Assembly: GCA_023393455.1 (NCBI GenBank)
Contig: JAEWLJ010000007.1
Span: forward strand, 123,197-187,196
DNA: 64,000 nt
Direction: 5' to 3'
Source: Methanobacteriota archaeon
Lineage (GTDB): Archaea > Halobacteriota > Methanomicrobia > Methanomicrobiales > Methanoculleaceae
The translations under genes and the position numbers were made by a program. The notes under the pieces were generated by a model, which saw nothing but the letters and a program-made list of their open reading frames with translations, did no database searches and was not told the DNA's origin. This document shows, piece by piece, positions 50,846 through 59,955 of the stretch. Each line of letters starts with the position of its first letter. The stretch's first letter is position 1.

Positions 50846-51162
50846 CAGCCCGACACACCCGGAATATAATACTTCCCAATGATGCACCGGGGTTCAGGGG
50901 GGGTCAGGAAACCGACCCACCTCGTTGCCGCTGTTTTGAAACGATCAGGCCGTAGACAATGGATCTTCCGAAAGCGGTGCGGCAGGGGAAAACGGCCTTT
51001 CCGGCCATCATCCCAAACTCCGTCACTTAACCCTTCCGAAACGCGGCATCCGATACGACAAGTCCTGGCCGGAATCACGCCATAGGGGACCCCTGACCGC
51101 TCCCGACGGAGGGGGCCGGCCATTCTCGCCAGAACCAAAATGCTTAATTAGTTCCAGTTCTG
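50846..51162. other. Gene-free stretch upstream of the glycan cluster
   Basis: No plausible gene on either strand. GGAATATAATACTT at about 50860-50873 resembles a promoter element pointing into the gap, so a small RNA or a lost gene is possible. A 68-codon frame (50879-51085) has no ribosome site or motif and is not called. From 51140 on the sequence becomes strongly AT-rich and enters the palindrome region described separately. Confidence 0.5.
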
Positions 51163-51205
51163 TTTAGGCACACCTAAGTAAACTAAATACCATTTATTTA
51201 GTTTA
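51163..51205. promoter_or_regulatory. Two palindromes ahead of the glycan gene cluster
   Basis: TTAGG-CACA-CCTAA at 51164-51177 is an inverted repeat close to the TTAGG-N4-CCTAA form of DtxR/IdeR-type metal-regulator operators. Immediately after it comes an 11-base perfect inverted repeat, TAAACTAAATA (51179-51189) and TATTTAGTTTA (51195-51205), with a five-base spacer. The AT-rich sequence continues to a TATA-like TAATATATG (about 51239-51247), about 40 bases before the first gene. The arrangement suggests a controlled promoter; the regulator is unknown. Confidence 0.55.
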
Positions 51206-51288
51206 AATGTTTACGGTTTTTAGTTAATAATAACCTATTAATATATGCCGACACAGTCCCGCTTCAGTACGTCAAGAGGGGAAAGTGG

Positions 51289-52443
51289 ATGTACGACAAG
51301 GATCCGGTTCGGACGAGGCCACCCGCTCACCACGAGGGGTGGTTCGTCGAAGAGACAACTGTGCCGTTGCCGCACTGTCTGGAGGCAGAGCGAGAGAGAT
51401 GGATCGAACGACGTATTCCCCGGAGCGTCGGGCAGGCGGACGTAACAGGCGTCCCGGCCCTCCGCTGTGAGGTTCAGGAGCAGGTGAACCCCCTGAGGAC
51501 GCCCGCGGCTCCGGGGAACCGGCGAGTGGTGAGTGAGACCGCCGAGGCGGCCGCCGTCAAGCCCCGGCGGTCGAGCAGGATGCGGACGCTTGCGGCGATC
51601 CCCTGCCTCGACGAAGAGGTTGCGATCGGCTCCGTCGTCCTGCGGGCCCGGCAGCACGTCGACGAAGTCCTGGTGATAGACGACGGCTGCACGGACGAGA
51701 CCGCAACGGTCGCCCGGGATGCGGGGGCGACCGTCATCTCGCACGGGGCACAGAAGGGGAAAGGTCAGGGGATCAAGAGCGCTCTACGGTATGCGGTCGA
51801 TCACGACTACGACTGCCTGGTCTTCATGGACGGCGACGGCCAGCACGACCCCGGGGAGATACCTCTTCTGGTCGAGCTGATCCGCGCCGATGCCGCCGAT
51901 CTCGTCATAGGATTCCGGACGTTCGGCCAGATGCCGTTTTATCGGCGTTTCGGGCGGGCGGTGCTCGATGTCGTCTCCAGCAACGGGAGTGCGATAACCG
52001 ACTCGCAGTGCGGTTTCCGGGCGCTGAACAGAAAGACCATGGAATCGATGCTCGGAGCGCTCCGGATGAACGATTTCTCGACCGAATCAGAGATGCTCCA
52101 GATAGCCCAGGAGCGACACCTGCGTATCGGGGAGACACCGATAAACTGCAAGTACGGGGACTTCGACACATCCACAAAGAACCCCCTTTCTCATGGAATG
52201 GAGGTGCTCGGATCGATATTCTGGCTTGCCGTGGAGAGAAAGCCGCTCCTCCACATCGGTCTGCCCGGGCTTGCCGCGATGCTTGCCGGGATCTTCTTCT
52301 TCCTCCAGTTTCTGCGGGGATTCAGCGAGACCGGGATCGTCCCGATCGAACAGGGCATGCTTGCATCGCTCCTCCTGATCCCCGGGACGGTCGCACTGAT
52401 CCTGGGCCTGGCGCTTGCCCTCGTACTCCGGGTGCGGAAGTGA
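51289..52443 (+). CDS. Membrane-anchored family 2 glycosyltransferase (Dol-P-mannose synthase-like)
   Basis: The GT2 core begins at residue 98 (MRTLAAIPCLDEEVAIGSVVLRA) and includes VLVIDDGCTDETATVARDAG, the DxD-like VFMDGDGQHDP and the acceptor-side DSQCGFRALNRK. Two C-terminal membrane helices (about 320-342 and 355-380) tie it to the membrane. It likely moves a sugar from a nucleotide onto a polyprenyl phosphate for glycan assembly. ATG 51289 (ribosome site GAGGGGAAAG) adds 97 residues with no recognisable domain; ATG 51580 would give just the core. It opens the cluster and is followed by the epimerase 37 bases on. Confidence 0.85.
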   Translation: MYDKDPVRTRPPAHHEGWFVEETTVPLPHCLEAERERWIERRIPRSVGQADVTGVPALRCEVQEQVNPLRTPAAPGNRRVVSETAEAAAVKPRRSSRMRTLAAIPCLDEEVAIGSVVLRARQHVDEVLVIDDGCTDETATVARDAGATVISHGAQKGKGQGIKSALRYAVDHDYDCLVFMDGDGQHDPGEIPLLVELIRADAADLVIGFRTFGQMPFYRRFGRAVLDVVSSNGSAITDSQCGFRALNRKTMESMLGALRMNDFSTESEMLQIAQERHLRIGETPINCKYGDFDTSTKNPLSHGMEVLGSIFWLAVERKPLLHIGLPGLAAMLAGIFFFLQFLRGFSETGIVPIEQGMLASLLLIPGTVALILGLALALVLRVRK

Positions 52444-52480
52444 GCAGGGTGAACATTACGATTCAGAGGAGATGTGAAGA

Positions 52481-53560
52481 ATGATTGGAGTGATACTCGG
52501 CACGCGGCCGGAGATCATCAAGATGTCCCCCATCATCAGGGAGTGCGAACGCAGAGGTATTGACTACTTCATCCTTCATACCGGGCAGCACTACTCCTAC
52601 GAGATGGACCGGCTCTTCTTTGAGCAACTCGAACTCCCCGAACCGGACTACAGCCTCGATGTGGGCTCCGGCACCCATGCCGGCCAGACGGCGAAGATCA
52701 TGACCGGCGTCGAGGACGTCCTCGCGAAGGAATCGCCCGACGTCGTCCTGGTGCAGGGAGATACGAACACCGTCATGGCCGGGGCTCTCGCGGCATCGAA
52801 ACTGCACATGAAGGTGGGACATGTCGAGGCGGGGCTGCGGAGTTTCAACCGCTGGATGCCGGAAGAGATCAACCGGGTGCTCACCGACCACGTCTCGGAT
52901 TACCTCTTCGCCCCGACGGAGAGCGCGAGAGCGAACCTCCTCCATGAGGGGATCGCCGAGCAGAAGATCTGCGTGACCGGCAACACCGTCGTCGATGCGG
53001 TATACCAGAATCTCGGCATAGCGCAGAAGAAGAGCAACGTCTTGAAAGAACTCGATCTCGAGCCCCAGGCATACTTCCTCGTCACCGCCCACCGGCAGGA
53101 GAACGTGGACAACCGCACCAGGCTCAAAGAGATCTTAAAAGGGCTTGAGGGGGTGCAGAAGGAGTTCTCCCTCCCGGTCGTCTTCCCCGTCCATCCGCGG
53201 ACCGAGAAACGGATCAAGGAGCTCGGCATCGGCGTCGACGGGCTGAACCTCACCAAACCCTTCGGGTTCCTGGAGTTCCTGCACCTGGAATCGCAGGCCA
53301 AATTCGTGCTAACTGATTCCGGCGGGGTCCAGGAAGAGACCTGTGTTCTCGGCGTCCCCTGCGCCACGATGCGTTACGACACGGAGCGGCCCGAGACGCT
53401 GGATGTCGGATCGAACGTCCTGGTCGGTGCCGACTCAAGAAAGATACTCGAAGCGGTTCGTTCGATGGAATCCTGGAAATCCGGATGGAAGAACCCCTAC
53501 GGCGATGGAATCGCCGGAAAAATGATTGTCATGGTATGTGCCGCCGCGAGGCCCCAATGA
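52481..53560 (+). CDS. wecB: UDP-N-acetylglucosamine 2-epimerase (non-hydrolysing)
   Basis: Interconverts UDP-GlcNAc and UDP-ManNAc. The GT-B-fold protein has 359 residues: GTRPEIIKMSPIIRE (about 7-21), HTGQHYSYEMDRLFFE, VLVQGDTNTVMAGALAA, HVEAGLRSFNRWMPEEINR (about 108-126), TGNTVVDAV, HRQENVDNRTRL and LTDSGGVQEETCVLGVPC (about 279-296). These are the characteristic substrate and catalytic stretches. Ribosome site GAGGAGATG lies just upstream. The end is 19 bases before the dehydrogenase start, so the two act in one pathway and one operon. Confidence 0.94.
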   Translation: MIGVILGTRPEIIKMSPIIRECERRGIDYFILHTGQHYSYEMDRLFFEQLELPEPDYSLDVGSGTHAGQTAKIMTGVEDVLAKESPDVVLVQGDTNTVMAGALAASKLHMKVGHVEAGLRSFNRWMPEEINRVLTDHVSDYLFAPTESARANLLHEGIAEQKICVTGNTVVDAVYQNLGIAQKKSNVLKELDLEPQAYFLVTAHRQENVDNRTRLKEILKGLEGVQKEFSLPVVFPVHPRTEKRIKELGIGVDGLNLTKPFGFLEFLHLESQAKFVLTDSGGVQEETCVLGVPCATMRYDTERPETLDVGSNVLVGADSRKILEAVRSMESWKSGWKNPYGDGIAGKMIVMVCAAARPQ

Positions 53561-53579
53561 TTACCCGAGGAGAATACGC

Positions 53580-54953
53580 ATGAAGATCTGTGTACTGGGA
53601 TTAGGATACATAGGATTACCGACTGCACTGTTGTTTGCGGCTCACGGAGCGGATGTCGTAGGCGTCGACGTGAACCAGAGCGTGGTGGATTGCCTGAACC
53701 GCGGGAGCCTGCCGTTTGAAGAGGAGGGGCTCGACGACCTCTACAGCGAGGCCAAAAGCCGATTTTCTGTCAGCACCGAACCGGAGGCCGCGGACACCTT
53801 CCTGATTGCCGTGCCGACACCCCTCGACCCGGCAACGAAGGTCTCCAACCTCACCTACGTCAAGAGTGCCGCCGGCATGATCGCACCCCACCTCCGCAGG
53901 GGGAACCTGGTCCTCCTCGAATCGACCGTTCCTCCCGGGACCAGCGAACGGGTCGTCATCCCGAGGCTCGAGAAGAGCGGTGTTGCCGTGGGAGACTTCT
54001 TCTACGCCCACTGCCCCGAGCGGGCGATACCGGGGCAGACCCTCTCCGAGATGACGGGCAACAGCCGCATCATCGGCGGCTACGACCGGGAATCCACCGA
54101 TCAAGCGACCGCGATCTACCGGACCTTCGTCCACGGACAGATCTACCAGACCGACACGAAGACAGCGGAATTTGTCAAACTGATGGAGAACACCTGCCGC
54201 GACGTGAACATCGCGCTCGCAAACGAGTTCGCCCAGCTCGCGGAGGAGTGCGAGATCAACGTCTGGGAGGCGATCACCCTTGCAAACAAGCATCCCCGGG
54301 TCACCGTTCTCAACCCCGGCCCGGGCGTCGGAGGGCACTGCATCGCCGTCGATCCCTGGTTCCTGACCGAGAACTCGACCCGGTGCAGGATGATCTCCAC
54401 TGCACGGGAGATCAACGACTCCATGCCGAACTACGTGCTGCATATCGCACGCGACCTGCTCGCCGGCATCAGAGACCCGACGATCAGCATCCTCGGCGTC
54501 GCCTACAAGGGCAACGTCGGCGACACACGGGAGAGCCCGGCATTTAAGTTCATCCAGCTCGCCGAGAACAAGGGGTATGCCGTCCGGTGCCACGACCCGT
54601 ATGCGGCGAAGTTCGCGCACCCTCTCATGGATATCATGGAGGCGACCGCGGGGAGCGACTGTATCGTCATCCTCACCGATCACGACTGCTTCCGGAGACT
54701 CGACCCGGCGACGCTTCAGGTGAGGACCAAACTGGTAATAGATGCCCGGAACATCCTCGACCACGGGAAGTGGACCGACCAGGGCTTCGCCGTCCGGATG
54801 CTGGGCGACGGAACACCTGTGCAGCAGACAGTTCCAGGAGAGATCGCGACCCCAGCGGGGCTGTACCCGGCAGGCGCCACGCGGCCGATCGCATCGCCAT
54901 CGCCGCCATCCATATCCCTGCTCTCTCCGAACGGGCGGGAGGGCTTCCTTTAG
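53580..54953 (+). CDS. wecC: UDP-N-acetyl-D-mannosamine dehydrogenase
   Basis: Oxidises UDP-ManNAc to UDP-ManNAcA with two NAD. The N-terminal Rossmann fold starts MKICVLGLGYIGLPTALLFA; the catalytic cysteine is C254 in GVGGHCIAVDPWF; other motifs are VPTPLDP, ESTVPPGTSERV and FVKLMENTCRDVNIALANEFA (about 198-218), then ILGVAYKGNVGDTRESPA. The core ends near 410; the last ~45 residues are a Pro/Ser/Ala-rich tail without known role. Together with the 2-epimerase it provides the uronic acid for the surface glycan. RBS GAGGAGAA precedes ATG 53580. Confidence 0.94.
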   Translation: MKICVLGLGYIGLPTALLFAAHGADVVGVDVNQSVVDCLNRGSLPFEEEGLDDLYSEAKSRFSVSTEPEAADTFLIAVPTPLDPATKVSNLTYVKSAAGMIAPHLRRGNLVLLESTVPPGTSERVVIPRLEKSGVAVGDFFYAHCPERAIPGQTLSEMTGNSRIIGGYDRESTDQATAIYRTFVHGQIYQTDTKTAEFVKLMENTCRDVNIALANEFAQLAEECEINVWEAITLANKHPRVTVLNPGPGVGGHCIAVDPWFLTENSTRCRMISTAREINDSMPNYVLHIARDLLAGIRDPTISILGVAYKGNVGDTRESPAFKFIQLAENKGYAVRCHDPYAAKFAHPLMDIMEATAGSDCIVILTDHDCFRRLDPATLQVRTKLVIDARNILDHGKWTDQGFAVRMLGDGTPVQQTVPGEIATPAGLYPAGATRPIASPSPPSISLLSPNGREGFL

Positions 54954-54960
54954 CCCTCCC
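54937..54960. other. Perfect inverted repeat spanning the wecC stop codon
   Basis: GGGAGGGC (54937-54944) pairs with GCCCTCCC (54953-54960) around the loop TTCCTTTA, and the stop codon TAG (54951-54953) is inside it. No T-run follows, so it is not a classic terminator. It could protect the upstream mRNA end or damp expression of the glycosyltransferase that follows. Confidence 0.45.
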
Positions 54961-55024
54961 GGACAAGGTTTCAGAGGCCGGGGATCACCGAGAGCATCCC
55001 CATTCAGACACTACGAGGAACTGC

Positions 55025-56233
55025 ATGAAACAGGTATGCATCGTATCACAGCACTTTCCGCCGGAGAGATCGGGGAACGCGTCACGCATCTACGACACCG
55101 CGGCGCACCTTGCTAAACTGGGTATCGGCGTGACCGTGCTTGCGCCGCACCCTACGTTCCCTACCGGTTCGTTCCCCCGCACCTGGAAGCGCTCGGACGT
55201 ACAGGAGGTCGACGGGATCCGGGTTGTCCGCCTCTGGGCATGGCAGCCGGGCTCCGGTGATCCGGGGTTTTCAAGTCGGATGGCCTACTACCTCTCCTTC
55301 CCCATCCACGCCGCGCTCTGGCTCCTCTTCACCCGGAACCGGTTCGACGTAATCATGACGTCGGCGCCGCCGCTCTTCACCGGGATCCCGGGATACGTCC
55401 TGAAGCGGACGTCACGGGTGAAGTGGATCCTTGATATCCGCGATCTCTGGATCGATGCATCGATAGGGCTCGGTTTCCTCAGGGAAGGAAGCCTCTACGA
55501 GAGGTTGAGCCGGAGGTTCGAGCAGGCGTGTCTCTCCCGGGCGGACCTCGTCGGGGTCACGACAGAAGAGCTCGGGCGGAGGATCTCGTCGCGCTACCGG
55601 GTTAAGGCTCCCATGGAACTGATGCCGAACGGCGTCAACACCGACTTCTTTTACCCTGCGAACGGCGGGAAGAAACGGCAGATCATCTACGCCGGCAACG
55701 TCGGGCACGCCCAGGATCTCGACAAGGTGGCTCTTGCCGTCAAGTCGATGAACGGCACCTACAACCTGAAGTTCGTCATCGTCGGGGACGGCGACACGAA
55801 GGAGAGCCTTGAGGGGCTGGTGAAGACGGAGAGCCTGACCGACTCGATCGTCTTCACGGGCACCCTCCCGCGCGAGGAGATCCCACGGCTCCTCTCCGAA
55901 TCGCTCCTCGGGGTGGCGCCCCTGAAGAGGCTCGCAAACCTCGAGTACGCCGCCCCCACCAAGGCCTACGAGTACATGGCCTGCGGGATACCCTTCGTCG
56001 GCTGCGGAAACGGTGAGATCGCCCATCTCGCGAAGGAGTCGGGGGCGGGGGTCATCGCCGAGAACACGCCGGAGGCGATCGCCGCGACGATCTCGACGCT
56101 CCTCGACGATCCGGAGAAGATGGAGGAGATGGGGCGCCGGGGGCGGGAGTACGTCGCAAAGCACTACGACCGGCGGTCGGTCGCCCTGAAACTGAAGCAG
56201 TACATCGAGAGGATGGCATGGACGGGCATGTGA
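55025..56233 (+). CDS. Family 4 glycosyltransferase (WbuB-like)
   Basis: A 402-residue GT-B glycosyltransferase. The N-terminal domain has VSQHFPPERSGNASRIYDTAAHLAKLG and DVIMTSAPPLFTGIPGYVLKRTSRVKWILDIRDLW (about 105-145). The C-terminal domain has MELMPNGVNTDFFYPA, IIYAGNVGHAQDLDKV and the donor-site TKAYEYMACGIPFVGCGNGEIAHLAKESGAGV (about 318-350), with the usual Glu in the last. The sugar is unknown, probably a HexNAc derivative from the adjacent sugar genes. It ends by overlapping the next gene start (56218-56233). I use ATG 55025 as start because the open frame upstream overlaps wecC. Confidence 0.9.
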   Translation: MKQVCIVSQHFPPERSGNASRIYDTAAHLAKLGIGVTVLAPHPTFPTGSFPRTWKRSDVQEVDGIRVVRLWAWQPGSGDPGFSSRMAYYLSFPIHAALWLLFTRNRFDVIMTSAPPLFTGIPGYVLKRTSRVKWILDIRDLWIDASIGLGFLREGSLYERLSRRFEQACLSRADLVGVTTEELGRRISSRYRVKAPMELMPNGVNTDFFYPANGGKKRQIIYAGNVGHAQDLDKVALAVKSMNGTYNLKFVIVGDGDTKESLEGLVKTESLTDSIVFTGTLPREEIPRLLSESLLGVAPLKRLANLEYAAPTKAYEYMACGIPFVGCGNGEIAHLAKESGAGVIAENTPEAIAATISTLLDDPEKMEEMGRRGREYVAKHYDRRSVALKLKQYIERMAWTGM

Positions 56234-57408
56234 GGACGCTCCTCTCCCGGGTTACCGGGGAGGTCCGGGAGCTCGCCGTCGTCAACGGCGATACCGCGTA
56301 CATCCGCGATCCGGTCTTTGGGGTCATCAGGAATCGCGTTCACGCCGAGGTCGCAAAAGCGATGCTACGCCAGGGCGGCGACCCGCTCGTGGGCCCGCTC
56401 CTCGGCTACGCCACAGGATGCCAGAACCCGGACGGGTCCTGGAACGAGGTTCACGTCAACTACAACGAGCCCTCGGCCCTGATCACGGCTTTTGTCGGCG
56501 ACGCGCTCCTGGAGGCAGCGGAGCGGTATCCGCACGAGGAGGCCCTCCGAAGCGCCCGGGATTACGTCCTCGCCGCCGAGAGGAGCCACGGGTGCTTCCT
56601 GAAGTCCCGGGGGTACACCGCCGACCACCTGAACGTCGACGCCTCCTGCGGGGCGTTCCTCGCCCGGTACGCGGAGCACTACGACGACGAGATCGCCCGC
56701 GATGCCGCGCTCCGGGCGACGGAGAACGTCGTCCGCCACCAGCGCCCCGACGGTATCTACCCCTACGCGGTCGATAAGGGAACCTACCCGTATCTCTTCG
56801 ACCTCCCCTGCGTCCACTACCAGGGGGTGACGATCTACTACCTCGCAAAGGCAAACGACGTCCTGTGCGACGACCGGATCAGTGAGAGCATCGCGAAGGG
56901 CGTGCTGTGGCTCGCAGCCGCCCAGCGTCCCGACGGGCGGTTCGACTGGTCGAAGAGCGGCCTCTCCTTCGCCTACCACCTCTCGGGAGCGTACGCGTTT
57001 GCCCTGGCCTCGTTCGTCTACGCCGCACGGACTGACGGGCGATACCGGGAGAACGCCGACCTCTGCCTCGCACGGCTCGAAGGATACGTGCAGGGGCTCG
57101 CCCCCCGGTGGGAGCCCGCCCCCTGGATCGATCTCGCCCCGTCCGTCGCCACGGCGGCGAAGGCGGCGGCGCTCGGGGACTACCCCCTGCGGCACCGGAC
57201 GTTCCGGTTTGGTTACGGCGTCTACCGCGAGATCGCCCGCCGGCGGTACGGCACGGCCGCAGAGACGCGGTCGTTTGAGGTGCTCTGCCGCCTGATCGGG
57301 ATTCGGACGTCGACCGTGGAGCCGTCGAACAACTTCCCCGATCTCTTCATGACCTCGGAGGTGCTCGACTGTCTCAGCCAGTCGGGAGTATGGGAGAATC
57401 ACGCATGA
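56218..57408 (+). CDS. Alpha/alpha-toroid protein of unknown function in the glycan cluster
   Basis: A 396-residue protein with no signal or membrane helix. Repeated helix pairs and motifs such as GCQNPDGSWNEVHVNYNEPSALITAFVGDALLEAA, NVVRHQRPDGIYPYA and AAAQRPDGRFDWSKSGLSFAYHLSGAYAFALASF resemble the alpha/alpha toroid of terpene cyclases, prenyltransferases and uronate-type lyases (QxPDGxW-like repeats). A glycan-degrading or lipid-sugar-processing role is possible, but none is established. The ATG at 56218 overlaps the GT4 gene by 16 bases, and its stop overlaps the oxidoreductase ATG, so it belongs to the operon. Confidence 0.72.
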   Translation: MDGHVRTLLSRVTGEVRELAVVNGDTAYIRDPVFGVIRNRVHAEVAKAMLRQGGDPLVGPLLGYATGCQNPDGSWNEVHVNYNEPSALITAFVGDALLEAAERYPHEEALRSARDYVLAAERSHGCFLKSRGYTADHLNVDASCGAFLARYAEHYDDEIARDAALRATENVVRHQRPDGIYPYAVDKGTYPYLFDLPCVHYQGVTIYYLAKANDVLCDDRISESIAKGVLWLAAAQRPDGRFDWSKSGLSFAYHLSGAYAFALASFVYAARTDGRYRENADLCLARLEGYVQGLAPRWEPAPWIDLAPSVATAAKAAALGDYPLRHRTFRFGYGVYREIARRRYGTAAETRSFEVLCRLIGIRTSTVEPSNNFPDLFMTSEVLDCLSQSGVWENHA

Positions 57409-59552
57409 AACAGGTATTGCTCGATCTACAGTCAGGGTCCATTCAGGTGGAGAACGTTCCCGTTCCCGCCGTAACGAGGGGGGTGGTCGTCGAGAACGCC
57501 TACTCCCTCATCAGCGCCGGCACCGAGTCGTCGCTGATCAACCTCGCAGGGCAGTCGCTCGTCGGCAAGGCAAAGGCACGCCCCGACGACGTGAGGAAAG
57601 TCATCCAGAAGGTCGGGACGGACGGCCTCCTCCCGGCCTACCAACAGGCGATGAGCCGCCTCGAAAGACCCGAGCCGCTCGGCTACAGCTCCGCAGGGAC
57701 GGTGGTGACGACCGGTTCCGACGAGTTTGAGGTCGGCGACCGCGTCGCCTGCGCCGGAGCCGGGTATGCGGTGCATGCCGAGTACGTCGCGGTCCCGAAG
57801 AACCTCTGCGTCAGGATCCCCGACGGCGTCGGCTTTAAGGAGGCGGCGTTCACGACAGTCGGAGCGATCGCGATGCACGGGGTCAGGAACGCGAACGTCA
57901 CGGTGGGCGAGAACGTCGCGGTGATCGGGCTCGGGCTGATCGGGCTTCTCACCGTCCAGATCCTCAAAGCCGCGGGGTGCCGGGTGATCGGGATCGATAT
58001 CGATCCCGAGAAACTCGCGCTCGCCAGGGACCTCGGCGCGGACGTCGCCTCGAACTACGATGGCCTCTTCGAGAGGATGCGAGCGCTCTCGCCGTTCGGG
58101 GCGGACGCGGTCGTCATCACCGCGGCCACCCGGTCGAGCGCACCCATCGAGGCCGCCGGCCGCCTGGTCCGGAGCCAGGGCAGGGTCGTGGTCGTCGGGA
58201 ATGTCGGCATGGATGTGCCCCGTGGCGTCTTCTACGAGAAAGAGGCGGAGGTCGTCGTCTCCCGCTCCTACGGCCCCGGCCGCTACGACCGAAACTACGA
58301 GGAGCGGGGGATCGACTACCCGATCTATGTCCGGTGGACGGAGAAGAGGAACATGGAGGCGTTCCTCGAACTGGTGCGCCAGAAGAAGATCGATCTCGAC
58401 CGCCTGATCACCCACACGTTCCCGCTCGACGAGGCGCCGGGGGCCTACGACCTCATCAACACCGGAAAGGAACGGTTCATCGGGGTTCTCCTGCAGTATA
58501 GCCCGAACGGTTCGGGCGCATCCGGCACCGTCGTCCGTCTCAAGGAGCCGGGCGCACAGGCCCGGAGGGCTCCGGCCCCGGCGAGGACGCTCGGGTGCAT
58601 CGGCGCCGGGGTCCACGCCCAGAGCGCCCTCTACCCGCACCTCTCCTCCCTCCCGGTGAACCTCGGGGGGCTTGCGACCGCAACAGGGCTCTCGGCGCAG
58701 ACGGTCGCGAAGAAGTACGGCTTTTCCTACTGCACCACCGACTACAAGAGGATCCTCGACGACCCCGATATCGACGCGGTGATGATCGCGACGAGGAACG
58801 ATCTCCACGCAGCGATGGCGATCGATGCGCTGCGTGCCGGAAAAGATGTCTTCGTGGAGAAGCCGCTTGCGACCGATATCGAGAGCCTTCGCCGGATCGT
58901 CGAGGCGAGAGACGAGTCCGGGCAGCGGGTGATGGTCGGATTCAACCGCCGCCACTCCCCGCTTGCCGTGAAGATGAAGGGGTTCTTCGCCAACCGGGCG
59001 ACCCCCGCCGTCCTGCACTACCGGGTCAACGCCGGGCAGATCCCGCCCAAACACTGGGTGCACGACGACGAGCAGGGCGGCGGGATGCTGATATCGGAGT
59101 GCTGCCACTTCATCGACTTCATGCAGTACATCACCGGGGCACGGCCGATCCAGGTGGTCGCCCGGGCGATCGAGCCGACCGGGACGCTCCAGAAGTACGA
59201 CAACTTCCAGGCGACCCTGACGTTTGAGGACGGGTCGCTCGGCACCGTCACCTACACGACACTCGGCGACCGCTCGTATCCCAAAGAGACGGTCGAGGTC
59301 TTCGCCGGCAACGCGGTCGGGAGGATCACCGACTTCCGTGACCTCGAACTGCGGCGGGACGGGAAGGCTTCAAGGGAGAGGCGGTGGCTCACCCAGGAGA
59401 AGGGGTTTGCCGAGGAACTCCTGGCGTTCGTGAAGGGCGAGGAGCCGGACTTCGCTGCAAGCGTCGCGACGACCATCGCGACGTTTGCGGCATGGGAGTC
59501 GATCGATACCGGGACGGCGCAGGAGATCGATATCGGGCGGGTCGGGTTGTGA
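57405..59552 (+). CDS. Two-domain oxidoreductase (zinc-type alcohol dehydrogenase fused to Gfo/Idh/MocA)
   Basis: A 715-residue fusion. The N-terminal half (about 1-370) is a medium-chain dehydrogenase: GTESSLINLAGQSLVGKAKARPDDVRKV, GYSSAGTVV, AFTTVGAIAMHGVRNANV and a Rossmann motif GLGLIGLLTVQI; the catalytic zinc site looks reduced. The C-terminal half (about 390-715) is a Gfo/Idh/MocA enzyme with LGCIGAGVHAQSALYP, FVEKPLATDIESL and the catalytic-loop GGGMLISECCHFIDFMQYITG. Such fusions are common in polysaccharide clusters with CapK and heparinase-like genes; they probably modify a nucleotide sugar or a linked sugar. ATG 57405 overlaps the previous stop. Confidence 0.88.
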   Translation: MKQVLLDLQSGSIQVENVPVPAVTRGVVVENAYSLISAGTESSLINLAGQSLVGKAKARPDDVRKVIQKVGTDGLLPAYQQAMSRLERPEPLGYSSAGTVVTTGSDEFEVGDRVACAGAGYAVHAEYVAVPKNLCVRIPDGVGFKEAAFTTVGAIAMHGVRNANVTVGENVAVIGLGLIGLLTVQILKAAGCRVIGIDIDPEKLALARDLGADVASNYDGLFERMRALSPFGADAVVITAATRSSAPIEAAGRLVRSQGRVVVVGNVGMDVPRGVFYEKEAEVVVSRSYGPGRYDRNYEERGIDYPIYVRWTEKRNMEAFLELVRQKKIDLDRLITHTFPLDEAPGAYDLINTGKERFIGVLLQYSPNGSGASGTVVRLKEPGAQARRAPAPARTLGCIGAGVHAQSALYPHLSSLPVNLGGLATATGLSAQTVAKKYGFSYCTTDYKRILDDPDIDAVMIATRNDLHAAMAIDALRAGKDVFVEKPLATDIESLRRIVEARDESGQRVMVGFNRRHSPLAVKMKGFFANRATPAVLHYRVNAGQIPPKHWVHDDEQGGGMLISECCHFIDFMQYITGARPIQVVARAIEPTGTLQKYDNFQATLTFEDGSLGTVTYTTLGDRSYPKETVEVFAGNAVGRITDFRDLELRRDGKASRERRWLTQEKGFAEELLAFVKGEEPDFAASVATTIATFAAWESIDTGTAQEIDIGRVGL

Positions 59553-59640
59553 GGCGATTTTAGTGGCGAGAGCGGGTTTTTGCACCCGCCACAGCGAGAG
59601 CAGTGCGTGGTGATATCGTCATCGCGGGGCGGGGGAAGTA

Positions 59641-59955
59641 TCCGCCCTCCCCTGTCTCTACCGTGTAAGACTTTCCTGTAGCCCCCACCCCGCCCGTGGG
59701 GGGCGGGGGCAGTGCCCGGGCGCTAGCCGATGGAAAGCCGTGTCCCGGAAGCGAGCCGGGACGCCGTTCTTCTCCAGAGCCCCCCCATGCAGTGGACCGT
59801 GGGGGTATCGCCATGGGGGAGGGGCCGACGGGGAGTGGGTGAACCCCCTCCCCTGTCTCTACCTGATTCGAGGACACCGCGAACCCCCACCCCGCCCCGG
59901 CAACGGGCGGTGGAAAGCCGGGACGCCGTTCTTCTCCAGAGTCGCCCCCATACCC
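59641..59955. repeat. Imperfect repeats in a 535-base non-coding stretch
   Basis: Several words recur about 160-200 bases apart: CCTGTCTCTACC (59651 and 59852), CCCCCACCCCGCCC (59682 and 59884), TGGAAAGCCG (59731 and 59911) and GCCGGGACGCCGTTCTTCTC (59755 and 59917). Spacing differs between words (162-202), so units have gained or lost segments. The stretch 59553-60020 carries no gene I believe in; the repeated words make frames on the other strand look protein-like. The origin is unknown; a decayed duplicated element is most likely. Confidence 0.65.

Noticed and set aside
50879..51085. 68-codon frame upstream of the glycan cluster
   Set aside because: Basic, low-complexity translation, no ribosome site and no conservation signal that can be judged here.
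59641..59955. CRISPR array
   Set aside because: Only two copies of each word, uneven spacing, no palindromic repeat unit and no cas genes in the window.
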